The notes under the pieces were generated by a model that searched no databases, was not told the DNA's origin, and worked only from the letters and a program-made list of their open reading frames with translations. Both the position numbers and the translations under genes were made by a program. Shown piece by piece: positions 1-12,525 of a DNA stretch of 64,000 nt (positions are counted from its first letter, which is position 1; each line of letters starts with the position of its first letter). Origin of the DNA: Tiliqua scincoides (lineage: Eukaryota > Chordata > Lepidosauria > Squamata > Scincidae); the NCBI RefSeq assembly GCF_035046505.1, contig NC_089824.1:224210244-224274243 (forward strand), in the 5' to 3' direction.

Positions 1-684
1 AGCTCTCAGCAGCCATGTGTTTGGAAAGCGTGATCGCTATGACCATCCCCTGCGCTTCCTTTCCCCCCTTCCCTGTGCTGCTTCAGCCAATTCCAAGGCA
101 AGAACCCCCCTCAGCTACTCCTGCTGCCCTCCCTCATCCAAAGGAAAAAACCAGACTGCCCATGCTTGTCCTATGATCATCAGTTCCTTCCTGTCAGAGA
201 TGGACAAGAGAGCCTGCTCCAGCCTCTCCCCCCCACCCCAGATGCAAAAGCAGCTTTTTCTTGCCTCCTGGCTGGAGCTTGTATGATGCTCACTCTGTCT
301 GAATGATGCCCCATGAGGTTTTTCACACTGTAAAAGCAGTAAGCAAGCACACCCAGACACAGACTCGAGTCTGCACGCTTGGGGACCGAGTGCTGGGTCA
401 GGGGCCCTTCAGTGTTTTGCTGAGTCTTCCACATGTGTGACTTGAGTTTACACAAGTCAGTGGAAAACGCTGATTTTTGTGGCAAACTCGAGTCACCTGA
501 CTCATACTTACCCCTTGTTTAAGCAACAGAGCAGGAGATTTCAGTGCAGTATCTGGGAAAATGTCTTAACAGTAGAAGTAGTTTGATAATGAAACCAGGT
601 GCTGCAGTTCCTCAGGCTTGGCAGGCACCTTTTGGGGATGTTCTAAAGAGGGTTTTCGTGCTTCAGCCGGGCGGCTGGACTACG
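1..684. other. Unassigned sequence
   Basis: No exon, RNA gene or known repeat recognised. Short open frames on both strands lack family resemblance. Confidence 0.4.
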
Positions 685-1414
685 TAAGAACATAAGAAGA
701 GCCCTGCTGGATCAGGCCAAAGGCCCATCTAGTCCAGCTTCCTGTGTCTCAGTGGCCCACTAAATACTTCAGGGAGCACACAAGACAACAGACACAGCCT
801 GCGTCCAGGAGCTTGCACATACCTACCAGGACTTGTAACCTGTGGTGAACTTTTTCTGCAGAAATTTGTCCAATTTCCTCTTAAAGGCATCTAGGCAAGA
901 TGCCATCACTACCTGTGGCAAGGAGTTCCACAGACTAATTACACACTGGGTAAAGAAATATTTTGTCTGTCCTAACTCTCCCATCACTCAACTTTATTGG
1001 ATGTCCCCTGGTTCTGGTGTTGTGTGAGAGGGAAAACAGCCCCTGCATAATTTTGTGTCTCAATTATGTCCCCCATCAGGCACCTCTTTTCTAGGCTGAA
1101 GAACCCCAAACACTGTAACCTTTCCTCATAAGGAAGGTGCCTCAGCCCAGTAATCATTTTAGTCTCTCTCCTTGCACCTTTTCCATTTCCACTATGTCCT
1201 TTCTGAGATGTGGTGACCAGAACTGGACGCAGTACTCCAGGTGTGGCCTTACTATTGATTTGTACAACAGCATTATAATATTAGCCGTTTTATTCTCAAT
1301 ATCTTTTCTAATGATCCCAAGCATAGAATTGGCCTTCTTCACTGCTGTCCTGCTTTGGGTTGACACCAGCTGTTCACCAGCACCCCAAGATCTCTCTCCT
1401 GATCTGCCACAGAT
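685..1414 (-). mobile_element. CR1 LINE 3' fragment
   Basis: Reads on the minus strand. The reverse transcriptase end is visible at 1154-1366 ([20 protein letters not shown], then [16 protein letters not shown]). The 3' tail ends in TTATGTTCTTA at 685. 5'-truncated; it abuts a MITE at about 1415. Confidence 0.85.
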
Positions 1415-1850
1415 AGCTCAGAGCGATTTAAAAACAGCCTTGTTGACCTTTGTGATGTAAGATAAATTAAGAAGACAATCTATCAGTTGTCCTCAAAGAG
1501 CTTAGAAAGGAGCTTCACTCAGCCCCTCCCTTCACCAATGCAAAGTGATCACCTTTCTTTCATGTGCTCAGTGGGAAGGAGGGGTTGCCTGGAGAGAGAA
1601 GAATTGATGGATTGTCAGCCAGCTGTCCTCCCTCCCTCCCCCCCTCATTAAGGAGGCTACTGTTAAAGGACTGTTCAGTTTTTAAACTGATTTTAACAGG
1701 ATGCATTTTCCCCCTTCTCCAGGGATTAGCACATTCCTTCTCATTTGCAGTGGCCGTTCGCGTTGAGTCAAATCCTTGTATAAAAGATCAGTGTATAACA
1801 AGGCTGGACCTGTATAGTCATACATGTGATACACAGTGCAAAAAACAGGA
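1415..1850. mobile_element. Tigger-like MITE, copy 1 (candidate)
   Basis: Collinear with 14028-14330: shared blocks AGCGATTTAAAAA, GCTTAGAAAGG, CTTTCATGTGCT or similar, TGTTAAAGGAC. Its right end reads GGACCTGTA, the inverse of TACAGGT that starts the other copy. Left end lost at the CR1 junction. Family assignment rests on the end sequence and is tentative. Confidence 0.45.
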
Positions 1851-2260
1851 TAGCCCCCACCCTGCTGCTGGCTGTCTGACTGCATAGTTTGTGTCTTGTT
1901 TAGGGATCCTTAGAAAGCTTACCAGATGCTTACTGCCTCCAGATGCTCTGCCCTGGAGTTCACAGGCTCTGATCCACAGGCAAAGAGCCCTTTCGCTCTT
2001 GCCCTTCGCACCTCTGGCAGACCTCTGTAAGGGATATCACCTGGCCACAAGAGGAGAACAGTTAGTCCCCTGGCAACAGCTTTGCCCCAGCAGTCTTGCT
2101 GCCTCCTCTCTTGCAGCTGGCCTGCAATGGAGTCACTTTCTTCTTCCTTCCTTCTCCCAGCCACGGGCAGACCTCTGTCACTAGATGACTAGATGGCCCT
2201 GAAGGTCCCCTCCAACTCATTCCCATCTTTCCATGAAAAAGTAGCAAATCTTTAAACAAC

Positions 2261-2427
2261 TATGGGCTATGTCAGAATGCCAATGCAAGGGAGGGCACCA
2301 GGATGCAGGGCTCTTGTTAAATGGTGTGCTCCCTGGGGCATTTGGTGGGCCGCTGTGAGATACAGGAAGCTGGACTAGATGGGCCTCTATAGGGCCTGAT
2401 CCAGTGGGGCTGTTCTTATGTTCTTAA
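2261..2427 (+). mobile_element. CR1 LINE 3' end
   Basis: Same tail as the minus copies: GGGCATTTGGTGGGCCGCTG, then GGACTAGATGGGCC and the GTTCTTATGTTCTTA terminus. About 170 bp, no coding part. Confidence 0.8.
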
Positions 2428-2479
2428 CTAGGGTATCTAATTCTAGCACCTTCTTTTACATTTCCTGCAAGATATTTCT

Positions 2480-2675
2480 GTATTGGGGTGGAGAGTGGTG
2501 CACTGGGACTAGCGCATTTCAAGTGTGTTCAGCCATGAATTTCTTGGCGACTGTCAACTAGTCACTGCTTCACAGCCTAACCTACCTCACAGGGAGAATT
2601 AAACAGGTGAGGGTAGAAGAACACCATATGCTGCTCTAGGAAGGCTGGGATTGAAAAAAAATCATTAAATTAATA
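2480..2675 (+). repeat. MIR/L2-like SINE fragment
   Basis: Contains AGCCTAACCTACCTCACAGG and a tail resembling the widespread AGGAAGGCTGGGAT with an A-rich end. The same family is inverted at 34265-34455. Confidence 0.5.
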
Positions 2676-3754
2676 ATACAGTGTAGAAGGTGCATGTTTC
2701 TACCACTGAGAGGGTGAGATAATACCAGAATGGCCAGTTTAGCTAGATGAAGCAAAAATGGTCAGGATTTCCATGTTCCAGGTCAGTTGGGTGATGACTG
2801 AGACAGTGGCTTCTTACAACACCCTTGCAATGTAGCCCATTGTGGGTTAGAGGTGGGGCTGAGGCTAGTCTGGATTTTCAGCCAAAACCCCTCCATCCAA
2901 AATACATGCTGTCTTGCAGCAAAGGTTGGTGTAGTTAAATTGCTCCGTGTCTGTCTGTGCTAAGTTTTTTCGTCCATTGTGAGACTGTATTAATAATAAA
3001 AATGAACCAAATAAAAATGATTGCCCCCAGATCCAACTAGCTCACATTCGGCAGTTAGATATATGTATATTGGCTGATGTGGTAAGCACAATATTATGAA
3101 CCCCCATCAGTGGCATTTGTTAGTGACAAGGGAAGGTCTTCCGGGTGAGTAAAACAGGTGCAAATTCAGTTCTGTCCTGGCCATCAGCAGGCCAGTTGCA
3201 ATGTGGTCAGGCAGGCTGCTTTGGTGGGCACAAGCCTTGTGCTGTGGCACCTGGAGTCACCAAAATCCCATCGCTCTCTCCTTCCAGAGGAGGTGTCAGA
3301 ATTCCCTGTGTGCTCCTGTGCGTGTTTCTGAAGGCACATGGGAGGTTGCCCCCCAGCCTGGGGCCCCCTGGCTCAGTCTTGTCAATACCGGTGGGCAGCA
3401 GCTCTCCTGGGCTCCTGGAGGAGTTTTTTTCTGCCCTGCCTGGAGGTGCCAGAACAGGAACCTTCTGCTTATCATGTAGGGGTGGTCCCTCCCAGAAAAA
3501 AATGCATAGGGCAGCAGTCCTGTCCACTCTTACATGGGAATAAGCACCATGGCACCTGGTGAGACATGCCCAGGGCTGTGCCTTGCAAGTTCATTTTTGC
3601 CCACCAAGCTAGCATGAAGTATTAAAAGTAGCAAAAGACCTGCGAGCCTTTGGACAACTGCAGCTGGTGGTCAGGCCCAGGTTGGGGGGGGGGGCAGGAT
3701 TGTGATTTCTAGAGCTGGAGATGATAACTTCATCTAGTTTAGCTAACAGATGGA
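2676..3754. other. Unassigned sequence
   Basis: Nothing firmly identified. Open frames at 3145-3562 overlap on both strands without conserved domains. A 10-base G run lies near 3685. Confidence 0.35.
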
Positions 3755-3855
3755 GGTAACTCCTAGAGCACCTTGGAGATGCTTTAGGAGGACTTCCTGC
3801 TACAGGCAGGGTTTGGACTAGATGATCTATTAGGGCCCTTCCAATTCTGTGATTC
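3755..3855 (+). mobile_element. CR1 LINE 3' end
   Basis: AGGAGGACTTCCTGCTACAG, then GGACTAGATGATCTATTAGG and CCTTCCAATTCTGTGATTC, the standard CR1 terminus. Confidence 0.8.
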
Positions 3856-4124
3856 AGATTACTTGCTGTTGTATGAAAGCACTGTGGGAATGAAGGGGAA
3901 GTGGGAAGAGGTGGGTTTTGCAGTCACACACTGATAAGCACTCTGAACTCCTGAGCCTGGCGTTTGGGGCAGGTATGAGAGGCAGTGCCCATCAGCTCTC
4001 TCCTGTGAAGGGCTTTCTGGTTCAATGGGGTTTTACCTAGAACAGGAAATGCGGTGGATGTCTTATCCATGTCTGGCCACCTTCTGTCAGAGCCCAGAGA
4101 CACCTGGAGCATGTCATTAGTTTT

Positions 4125-4552
4125 AACTAAAGCAGGGGTGCCCAAACCCCAGGCTCCCAATCCAGCCCGCGGAGAGGTCCCAGTCTCCAATGAGCCTCTG
4201 GCCCTCCAGAGACTTGCTAGAGCCCATGCTGGCCCGACGCAACTGCTCTCACTGTGAGGACGACTGTTTGACTCTCACTTGAGCTGTGGGACGAGGGTTC
4301 CCTCCACTACTTGCTGTTTCACATCTGTGATCCAGCAGTGACAGCGAAGAAAACGCTGGCCTTGCTTTGTGCAAGGCCTTTTATAGGCCTTGAGCTACTG
4401 CAAGATCTTCATTCATTCATATAAGTTCCTTCATTTATGCAAATTTATTCAAATTTTAAATGTGAATTAATTTTTCCCCCCAGCCCCCAACACAGTGTCA
4501 GAGAGATTATGTGGCCCTCCTGCTAAAATGTTTGGACACCCCTGAACTAAAG
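4125..4552. mobile_element. Non-autonomous hAT transposon, copy 1
   Basis: Element 4133-4544 (412 bp). Left end CAGGGGTGCCCAAAC, right end GTTTGGACACCCCTG: a 15-bp terminal inverted repeat with one mismatch. It is flanked by perfect 8-bp duplications AACTAAAG (4125-4132, 4545-4552). No coding. Second copy at 16212. Confidence 0.93.
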
Positions 4553-5155
4553 CAAGAGCTAAAGGACAGGCAGACAGATCCTTCCCTGCAGACGTGCAGC
4601 TGTAGATTGAGAAGGAATCTAGGGCAAAGGGGTCTGTTTGCTGGGCAAAGGGACACTGGGGCACTTGCGTTTTGCACGGGGATCGTCAAAGTCCCTCTTC
4701 TTCCCAGGACCCTTACAGGGGCTGCTTGCCAATGTCTCCCTCCTGTTTGGAATAGGGAACCATTTTTTCTTTTGCGTTGTGAACATTGTTCCCTTTTTGT
4801 TTTGAAAAGTGGTATATACTTCTTTGTAATCTCTGTACTAACTGCAGTCTCAGGTGCTTGAGTGTCTGTCAGTTTGTATGCATGATGGGGCTACCCACAG
4901 CTAGGATGGTGAATTCTGTGAACTGGGGTGGGGGGCTTCCTAGGTATACAGATAAGTTTGTAAATTAGAAGAAAAGGAACCTCCTCCCCCCACCCTCAAA
5001 TCTCCTGATGAGGACTGAGCATGTCCCGTGGCCCCAGGAGCCTTGGAATGCTGAGGCAGCAGTTGGAACAAAACAGCAACACAACCTGGGGAGGGAGAGG
5101 GAAGTGACCTGCTTGAGTCAGTGGGGCCATCAGGGTTGGGGAGTGCAAGTTTCTC

Positions 5156-5560
5156 TTAAGAGCATAAGAAGAGCCCCACTGGATCAGGCCAAAGGCCCAT
5201 CTAGTTCTGCTTCCTGCATCTCACAGTAGCCTACCAAGTGCTTCAGAGAGCACTCAAGACAACAGACACAACTTGTGTCCTGGTGCCCTGTCTTGCATCT
5301 GGCATTCTGAGGCAGCCTACTGAAACCTACTATGATGGACTTTTCCTCCAGAAATTTGTTCAATCCCTTTGTAAAGGCATCTAGGCAAGATGCCATCACC
5401 ACTTCCTGTGACAAGGAGTGCCACAGACTAGTTACGTGCTGGGTAAAGAAATATTTTGCCTGTCCTAACTCTCCCAATACTCAGTTTCACAGATGTCTTC
5501 TGGTTCTGGTGTTAGGTGAGGGAAAAGAGCATCTCTCTATCTACTCTGTCCATCCTCTTG
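5156..5560 (-). mobile_element. CR1 LINE 3' fragment
   Basis: Minus-strand CR1 tail like that at 685-1414 (shared blocks GGCATCTAGGCAAGATGCCA and GGGTAAAGAAATATTTTG), 5'-truncated at about 5560. Confidence 0.8.
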
Positions 5561-5792
5561 TAATGTGATCATGGCAATTGCCCAACTGATGCATCCTTGC
5601 ACTCTTGTGGCCTGCAGCTTGGCCACCAGTGCCCAGGATTCAGAGGGGGCTGGCTGAAAAGGAATGGGTATTTTTATTTTTTAATCAATTTTTGGAGGCA
5701 AAGCTTGAATGATCAAGAGCAGCTTTTTTTTCTTTTTTGAAGGGGGAGGAAAAAGAGAAAGGTGAAGATCCTTGGTTAAGCTGAAACAGAGC

Positions 5793-5880
5793 CCAAGCCT
5801 ATGTAGGTCTACTCAGAAGTAAGTCCCATTTGAGTCAAGGAGGCTTACTCCCAGGAAAGTGTGGAAAGGATTGCAGCTAC
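5793..5880. repeat. Short palindromic MITE-like unit
   Basis: TCTACTCAGAAGTAAGTCCC paired with GGCTTACTCCCAGGAAAGTG. It belongs to a family also at 12428, 14752, 15068, 15166, 15475, 15558 and 44228. Confidence 0.6.
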
Positions 5881-7229
5881 CCAGAGCAAGATCACCCCCA
5901 GAGTAAATGGGGGCTGCTCACACACATACACCCCAGCATGCAGGTGCCACCCCTATTCCCCCCAGGCAAGACGGAGGAATGCAGGCTGTGGCATTTGGAC
6001 ACCCCCCCCCCCAAGAGCAGGCTGGGCTCCCTCCTTCCCAAGCAGAGAGAAGCGCTGCGCTGCCCGCACTTATTGGTGGAGCTCTCTCTAGGTCAGGCTT
6101 CCCTCCCAGTTTGAAACCTGCCAGGAGTGCACCCTGCGCTGATGAGATGCAGCATCTCTGTGGCTGCCCGAACCTAGAGAAGGCTGACTGGCAACGAGAT
6201 TCAGCGGCGCTGTGTGCGTTCTAAGTGAGCCTTCTCTGGTGCCAGAGGACGCTGGAGAGGGCTCGACGGGGAAGCACGCTTAGCACCGCCCAGCCAGGTT
6301 CTCCAGACTGAGAGGGAAACCCGAGAGGGAAACCTGGGACAGCAGTCACACTCTGCACGGCGCTCAGTGCAATTGCTGGCAAGCTTTCTCCAGATGGGGA
6401 GGGAAGCCCAAGTGCATGCAGTGCAGGAAGCTGCAATGGCTGGGCTGGCGACCTCTTTCACTGGAGGTAAGCCAGATGCCGGGGAGGCTCCACCACCTCC
6501 CCCCACCATGTTTCACACGCCCCCCCACCTCACACTGCCCCGTCATCTCGATCACAGCCACGGAAAAGCAGCAAGTAGGGAGGCAGCATGTGCGGCTGAG
6601 CTAAGCAGCTATGGCCACCTCTCTCCCCAAGATGCCTAGCGACACCCCTGGGGGCTATACCCACCTCCCAAGGGAGTCCGGATGCCTCAGACTGAGGGTG
6701 TTATAGGAGATTTTACAGAAACTGAAGATTAATTATGCTTTGCAATTTGATGGGCTGGTTAGGATGTTTTAGAGACATGAATAGCAAATTCTCACTAGAC
6801 CAATTTTGGAATTAAATATGCTTTTAAAACTATTAATCATAGAATTAAAATTTGAGAGCTTTGACTTTTTTTTTCCTTTTCTGCAAAAGAGGAAGATCAG
6901 AGTAAACAATGTGCTGATCAAGCTTTTGGCTAATTGCCCAAGATCTGTGTGCACACCTTGCCTCAGAATGTGGCGCATGAAGCACTTGCTTGATTGCCAC
7001 TGGCGACCTGGTGGCACTGGTGGCAGCGGGGGTGGGGGGTGGGGTTCCTTTTAAAATGCACCAAGGAATTACCCCTGGTCATTTTCTGGTGTGTTCTAAA
7101 GGAGAAAATGGCCAGGAGTAGGAGTCAGCCCCTGAGACAAGTTACCAGCACTCCAAGCACTGCTGAAGTTGCTGCTGCTGCTGCTGCCTGCAGAGGTGTT
7201 GCAGAGACAAGTTTTAAGAAAGGGAAACA
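5881..7229. other. Unassigned sequence
   Basis: The 6000-6660 part is moderately GC-rich with a gag-gtaagcc donor-like string near 6470, but nothing ties it to NCOA5. A CTG run lies near 7170. No repeat recognised. Confidence 0.35.
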
Positions 7230-7497
7230 ACCTTTCAATCAACAATCAATCAACAGTATTTATATACCGCTTTTCAACTTAAAGTTCACAAAGCGGTTTA
7301 CAGAGAAAAATCCAATAACTAAATGGCTCCCTGTCCCAAAAGGGCTCACAATCTAAAAAGATGCAAATGAATACCAGCAGACAGCTACTAGAACAGACAC
7401 TGCTGGGGTGAGATGGGCCAGTTACTCTCCCCCTGCTAAAAAAAGGAGCACCCACTTGAAAAAGTGCCTCTTACCCAATTAGCAGGGGTTACCTTTC
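7230..7497 (-). mobile_element. SINE with L2-like 3' tail, copy 1
   Basis: Element 7237-7490 read on the minus strand ends TTTTAGATTGTGAGCCCTTT and GCGGTATATAAATACTGTTG with an ATTG-type tail, resembling the L2 terminus. Flanked by ACCTTTC direct repeats (7230-7236 and 7491-7497). Confidence 0.7.
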
Positions 7498-7639
7498 CAG
7501 AACACTGCCAGGGTTGCTGAAGCCACCGCCACCAGCAGGAGCAGCAAATCAAAGGGAGAGACAAAGGGACATTATTTCCCTGCCTCACAATACTGAGCCC
7601 ACACAGTTGCCCTGGAGTCATCAGAATTGGTCTTTCAAA

Positions 7640-9206
7640 GAATGTGCTCTTTTTTTAAATTAATTTTTAAATTATTTTCCAAAATAAAAACAAACAACAA
7701 ATATAAACAAACATATAACAAACACAAACTCAATACACAACACAAAAAAACACACCGTTGGAGGGTGCAGGCAATCATATATCAATATATCTAATCAATC
7801 AATACATATCTTCTAATTTTGATCCTCTTCTTGTTTAAGCTCTTAATATCATTTATCTATCATATCATATACTGTATAATATATCATGTATACAATATAT
7901 TGATCTAAATGCCCGTCTTATACATTTACAACTCCATTTTCAACCAAGCATAAAATGGTCTCCATTGCTCCATCTGTGTCAATTTACGCTGTTGATCCAA
8001 AGTCACTGTAAGCCTATCCATTTCCGCCACTTTCATTATTTTCTCTATTAATTCATTGTTCGTTGGAATTTTAATAACTTTCCAATATCTAGCATATAAA
8101 ATTCTTACAGCAGTTAATGTCATAATAACTGAATACACATCATTTTCTTTATAATATCTAAGATAATATTAAGCAAATAACTTTTGGAATTGAAGGAAGA
8201 CTTTCTTTCATTTTTGAGGTAAATTTAAGCTATTTATGTTGACAGAGTAAATACTCCATCTTGCCTTAACCATCCTGTTTCTTTTTACTATTCACCTTCT
8301 CTTTTTGTCTTCTTGTCGCTATCAGTGAGTGCCTCCTGGCCCCTCTAGTTTCTTCCTTCTCTGATTCCTCAGTTGTCTCTGAATCATTTGATTTCTTTTC
8401 TTCCAACTCTATTTCTACACTTCCTAGTTCTTTTCTTCTCAATTCCTCTTCCTCATTTTCTTCATTTCTCGTCTCTGATCACTGTACTCAAGAAGTTTTC
8501 TGCTTTCATTGTTGAATTTATATTATATCTCTGTGACTGGAATTGAAAAAACATACCTTCCGGGAGAAGCCATCTATATGGTATTTGCTTTCCTCTTAAA
8601 ATTTTTGCTAGCTCTTCATATTCTTTTCTCTTCTTTCTCACTCTCCATGGGACATGTCTCAGAATTTTCACTTTGCTACCCTCCACCATCCATTCCTTTT
8701 CCTGTGAGATCTTCAATATTTTATCTCTGTAAAAAGTTCAGATGAATTTCACATGGATTTCTCTTGGTAGTTCATGATTTCTTAGATAAAAAGTGCTCAC
8801 TCTTCTAGCTGAGTCCAGATCCATGAGTATCTCCTCTGTTGGTGTGTCAATCCACTCTGATATTAAATCACCAATCAGATGTCTTGTATCTTCCCCTTTC
8901 TGTTCTGGTACATTTTGTATTCACACCACTTGAGCTGCACTCTCCATCTGAATTTCCATTAAAGTTGCCTCTCCATCATATTGGTTTTGTTCTATCTCCA
9001 GTATTCTAGATTGATCTTTTGTTGTCTTTTTTTTTTCTAATTTTCTAATCTTTTGTGTATTCTCATCTGCTTGGCCTTTAACAGCTTTCAGTTGCACAAG
9101 GAAATTTTAAGTCAAACCTTTGCCTTGCAATATTTTTAACGCCACTAGATGTCCTCAGTGTATCGTCCTCCTTACTTCACTTGTCAAGTCCTGTTCTTGT
9201 CCTTGC
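7640..9206 (-). mobile_element. L1 LINE, internally deleted, 3' section
   Basis: Minus strand. The C-terminal part of ORF1 reads at 8462-8716 (REYEELAK-like block, then YRWLLPEGMFFQFQSQRYNI). The start of ORF2 follows near 8205-8270 (YSVNINSLNLPQK). The extreme ORF2 C-terminus is at 7926-8138 (WRPFYAWLKMEL). Endonuclease and reverse transcriptase between them are missing. An A-rich tail ends near 7640. Interrupted at 9206 by another LINE. Confidence 0.75.
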
Positions 9207-10093
9207 TAGTTGGCTAGTTGGCAACCTTCAGTCTCGAAAGACTATGGTATCGCGCTCTGAAAGGTGGTTCTGGAACAGCGTCTAGTGTGGCTGAAAAGGC
9301 CAATTCGGGAGTGACAATCCCTTCCACACTGGGAGCAAGTGCAGTCTGTCCCTGGTCTGTCTCCCTGGCTATGGGCCTTCCTTCTTTGCCTCTTAGCCTC
9401 AGACTGTTGGCCAAGTGTCTCTTCAAACTGGGAAAGGCCATGCTGCACAGCCTGCCTCTAAGCGGGCCTCTCAGAGGCCAGGGTTTCCCACTTGTTGAGG
9501 TCCTCTCCTAAGGCCTTCAGATCCCTCTTGCAGATGTCCTTGTATCGCAGCTGTGGTCTACCTGTAGGGCGCATTCCTTGCACGAGTTCTCCATAGAGGA
9601 GATCCTTTGGGATCTGGCCATCATCCATTCTCACGACATGACCGAGCTAACGCAGGCGTCTCTGTTTCAGCAGTGCATACATGCTAGGGATTCCAGCTAG
9701 TTCCAGGACTGTGTTGTTTGGAACTTTGTCCTGCCAGGTGATGCTGAGAATGCGTCGGAGGCAGCGCATGTGGAAAGTGTTCGGTTTCCTCTCCTGTTGT
9801 GAGCGAAGAGTCCATGACTCGCTGCAGTACAGAAGTGTACTCAGGACGCAAACTCTGTAGACCTGGATCTTGGTATGTTCCGTCAGCTTCTTGTTGGACC
9901 AGACTCTCTTTGTGAGTCTGGAAAACGTGGTAGCTGCTTTACCGATGTGTTTGTCTAGCTCGGTATCGAGAGAAAGAGTGTCAGAGATAGTTGAGCCAAG
10001 GTACACAAAGTCATGGACAACCTCCAGTTCATGTGCAGAGATTGTAATGCAGGGAGGTCAGTCCACATCCTGAACCATGACCATTGTCCTTGC
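9197..10093 (-). mobile_element. LINE 3' fragment inserted in L1
   Basis: Insertion 9207-10083 between 10-bp duplications TTGTCCTTGC (9197-9206, 10084-10093). The minus strand encodes the reverse transcriptase C-terminal region (YLGSTISDTLSLDTELDKHI, then RLRWLGHVVRMDD) and a C2H2-like tail ending FQSAIP. It ends in GCCAACTA repeats. The clade is uncertain to me; a second copy is at 55903. Confidence 0.85.
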
Positions 10094-10640
10094 AATGTCT
10101 TTTTAAATCCACTAGATGTCCCCGATGTTCTATTCTTCTTATTCTCTTGTTTTGATTCTATTGCTTACGTTTGTTGCTATATCAACCGAATTCCTAACAA
10201 TGAAACCACTTTTGCAAAACAAAGAAATGCAGATCTCCAGCCCTCTCCAAGATCAGGGAAAGGAAACTGAGCATTTCAAAGCAAAGTTTATTTCCCAAAA
10301 TGATTAATTTGTAATCCAACAAGTTTTAGATTTTTAAAGTTAGAGTTATGTTCTCATATTTCCATAACAAGCTCCTCCTAAGCTTCTTCTCACACAAGCA
10401 AACAAATGAGAGGAGAAAGTCTCCCCCCTCTTCCTCTTCCCAGAGGGGGAAAACCTGCCCCTCCTTCTTCTTCCCTCCAGCAAAAGCTTAATCAGGCAGT
10501 CAATTAATCAATCATTGATTGACACACACAGGGGAACAATACTCACTTAGTTCTACCAAGGTCCTTCCCTGCTTGGGGCCTACAGCTTAGTTTCAACATG
10601 AATCCTCACCAACACTGACATTGATGGCTGGGTTCCCTTG
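10084..10640 (-). mobile_element. L1 LINE, 5' section (probable 5' UTR)
   Basis: The block 10089-10170 (CCTTGCAATG, then CCACTAGATGTCC) repeats the block at 9122-9200 on the other side of the insertion, so the two were tandem units of about 80 bp. The upstream limit is not visible. Confidence 0.5.
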
Positions 10641-12427
10641 GAGAAAAAACAACCCCTGGCGGGGCCCTTCCTCTCCGAAACCCAGTGCACCATCTGTAGG
10701 ATCGTGCACAGATCCTGATCCTGTAGGATCCTGATCACAGATCCTCAGATCTCCTCAGACCCACGGTTTTTTGGGAGGAATAGCATGCTTTCCCAAGAGC
10801 TTTCAAGAGGTCAGAAAAGCACAGCCATTCAGTTGCATCTGGCCCCACCCTCCCTCTGAAGAACCAGCAGTGCACCTGGATGTTGTTCCATGATGAGGCT
10901 GCTGTGGGAACCTGATCGCCAGGTTGCTCCTATGGATGCTCCAGGCTGAAGCCAGGTTACATCTGCAGAAGACTGCAAGGCATTTCTTCCAGACAGTGCC
11001 TTTGTGCTGAATTCTTCAGATGTTGTTCCTAGCAGGTCACTGATTGTTCTGAAGTGGGCAATACGGCAGAGGATGTTGTGCACCATTCCCCCCATGGGGT
11101 GGAGCGAAGGGGACCCTGTTTTGTTTTCGACATTCCCATCTCCCTGCCTTGTGGGCCACTGCCTGCAAGCTACCCAGCCTCAGATTGCCTTTTGACCTGC
11201 GGTCACCGAGGAGAGAGCTTTCTGCAAACAGCACTATGTTTTTGCTGGGCATTGAAGCCTGAGCACTTTGGTTTCCTTCCAGGTCAAGGTGTGCTGGACT
11301 CGGCCCAGTGCCTCAGGAGTGGAGGAGGGCACACTCTTTTTGTCAGCTGACAGCCTGACTTGTCGTGAGCCTGGCAGTCTTTGTTATCTGAGTAGGTGGG
11401 TCAGGCTTGGTGCACAAGGGATGCTTGTGCCCCAGCACCTTGCTTGAGAAGAGCAGATCCAGGCACTGCACTCTGATACTGTTTTTGGTCCTGTCTCTTC
11501 TGCTGCTTCTGGTGATGGGTTTTTGTTCTGTGCATGTACTTTGAGTCTGAATGTTACCATGAGCAGCAAAGCCAGACTTCCCAAAGTTGACCTTAAGCCG
11601 CCGTCCCTTAACAGCCTTGGCTTTTATGTCCTCTGCTTGTTGTCTGCTGAAAAGCCAGTTTGCAGATCTTCACTTGAAATGAGAAGGAGAATTTAAGAGC
11701 CTCTCTAGGACCCCAGAGGTTGCAGGGACGCTATTGGACTTCTTTGCACCAGGCTTCACTCAGGTCGTTGGGGCCCCACTTCAGTAACATTGGAGCATGT
11801 TTGCTCATGGCCTTTGAAGTAGTGGACACAGGAAGTCCCTGGAGTCGGACAGTAGTTGGCTGAGAGCCCAGGCGGACTGAGGTAATGAAACGGCCGAATT
11901 GTTGGCAATACACCCTCAGCTGAATTTCAGAAGCAGTGTGGAAACAATCCAGAGAGCCAGATTACTGAGCAAATAGGAAGAAGCTGTCCTTAAGTGGAGC
12001 ACATTAAGCAAGGTAACTTTTGCCCATGCAAGGGGAGTTATGCATATCTCAAGACGTCAAGCATGTGAGGAAGCTGTGCGGCTTAGGGGTGCAAGTTGAT
12101 CTCTTGCATTTGGGTTTCTTTGAGAGTTTGACAAGGCACCTCATTGAAGGTGATTTGGATCATTAGCCAAAATGGAGCCGTGCCCAAGAGGGTGCTGAGG
12201 AGCAAAGAGCAGAGTTGGCACAAGGCGTGTGTGTGGGGGGGGGGGTGTCTGTCCCTCTCGAGCTGGAAAGAGACCTGGGATGAAACTAGCTGGATCTTTA
12301 AATGAACTGTAAGTGCGAGGATGAATGGCGAGGATACGCTGAGGGTGTCTGATCTGTGCCACATTGCTGGAGGTGCGCAGCTTTCTGGCTGGTGGGAGTG
12401 CTGTACTTCTGCACTAGATAGGATTGG
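10641..12427. other. Unassigned sequence
   Basis: Repeated GATCCTGATC and CAGATCCT strings occur at 10690-10760. A GT then G run is at 12228-12246. Otherwise no exon, RNA gene or named repeat recognised. Confidence 0.35.
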
Positions 12428-12525
12428 GCTGTTAAAGTGCTACCCTGTACATATTTACTTGGAAGTAAATTCCATAGTGTTCAGTAGGATCTACTCCCAC
12501 ATAAATGCGCATAGGACTGTAGCCT
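12428..12525. repeat. Short palindromic MITE-like unit, diverged
   Basis: TTACTTGGAAGTAAATTCCA and TAGGATCTACTCCCA with ATAGGACTGTAGCC at the end match the family at 5793 with many changes. Confidence 0.45.

Noticed and set aside
1137-1460. 107-codon plus-strand open frame
   Set aside because: Antisense of a CR1 reverse transcriptase end plus a MITE.
6000-6660. NCOA5 first non-coding exon or CpG island
   Set aside because: A donor-like gag-gtaagcc exists, but no promoter features or known 5' UTR similarity support it.
9214-10006. Host zinc-finger gene
   Set aside because: The C2H2-like tail belongs to a LINE reverse transcriptase fragment with target duplications.
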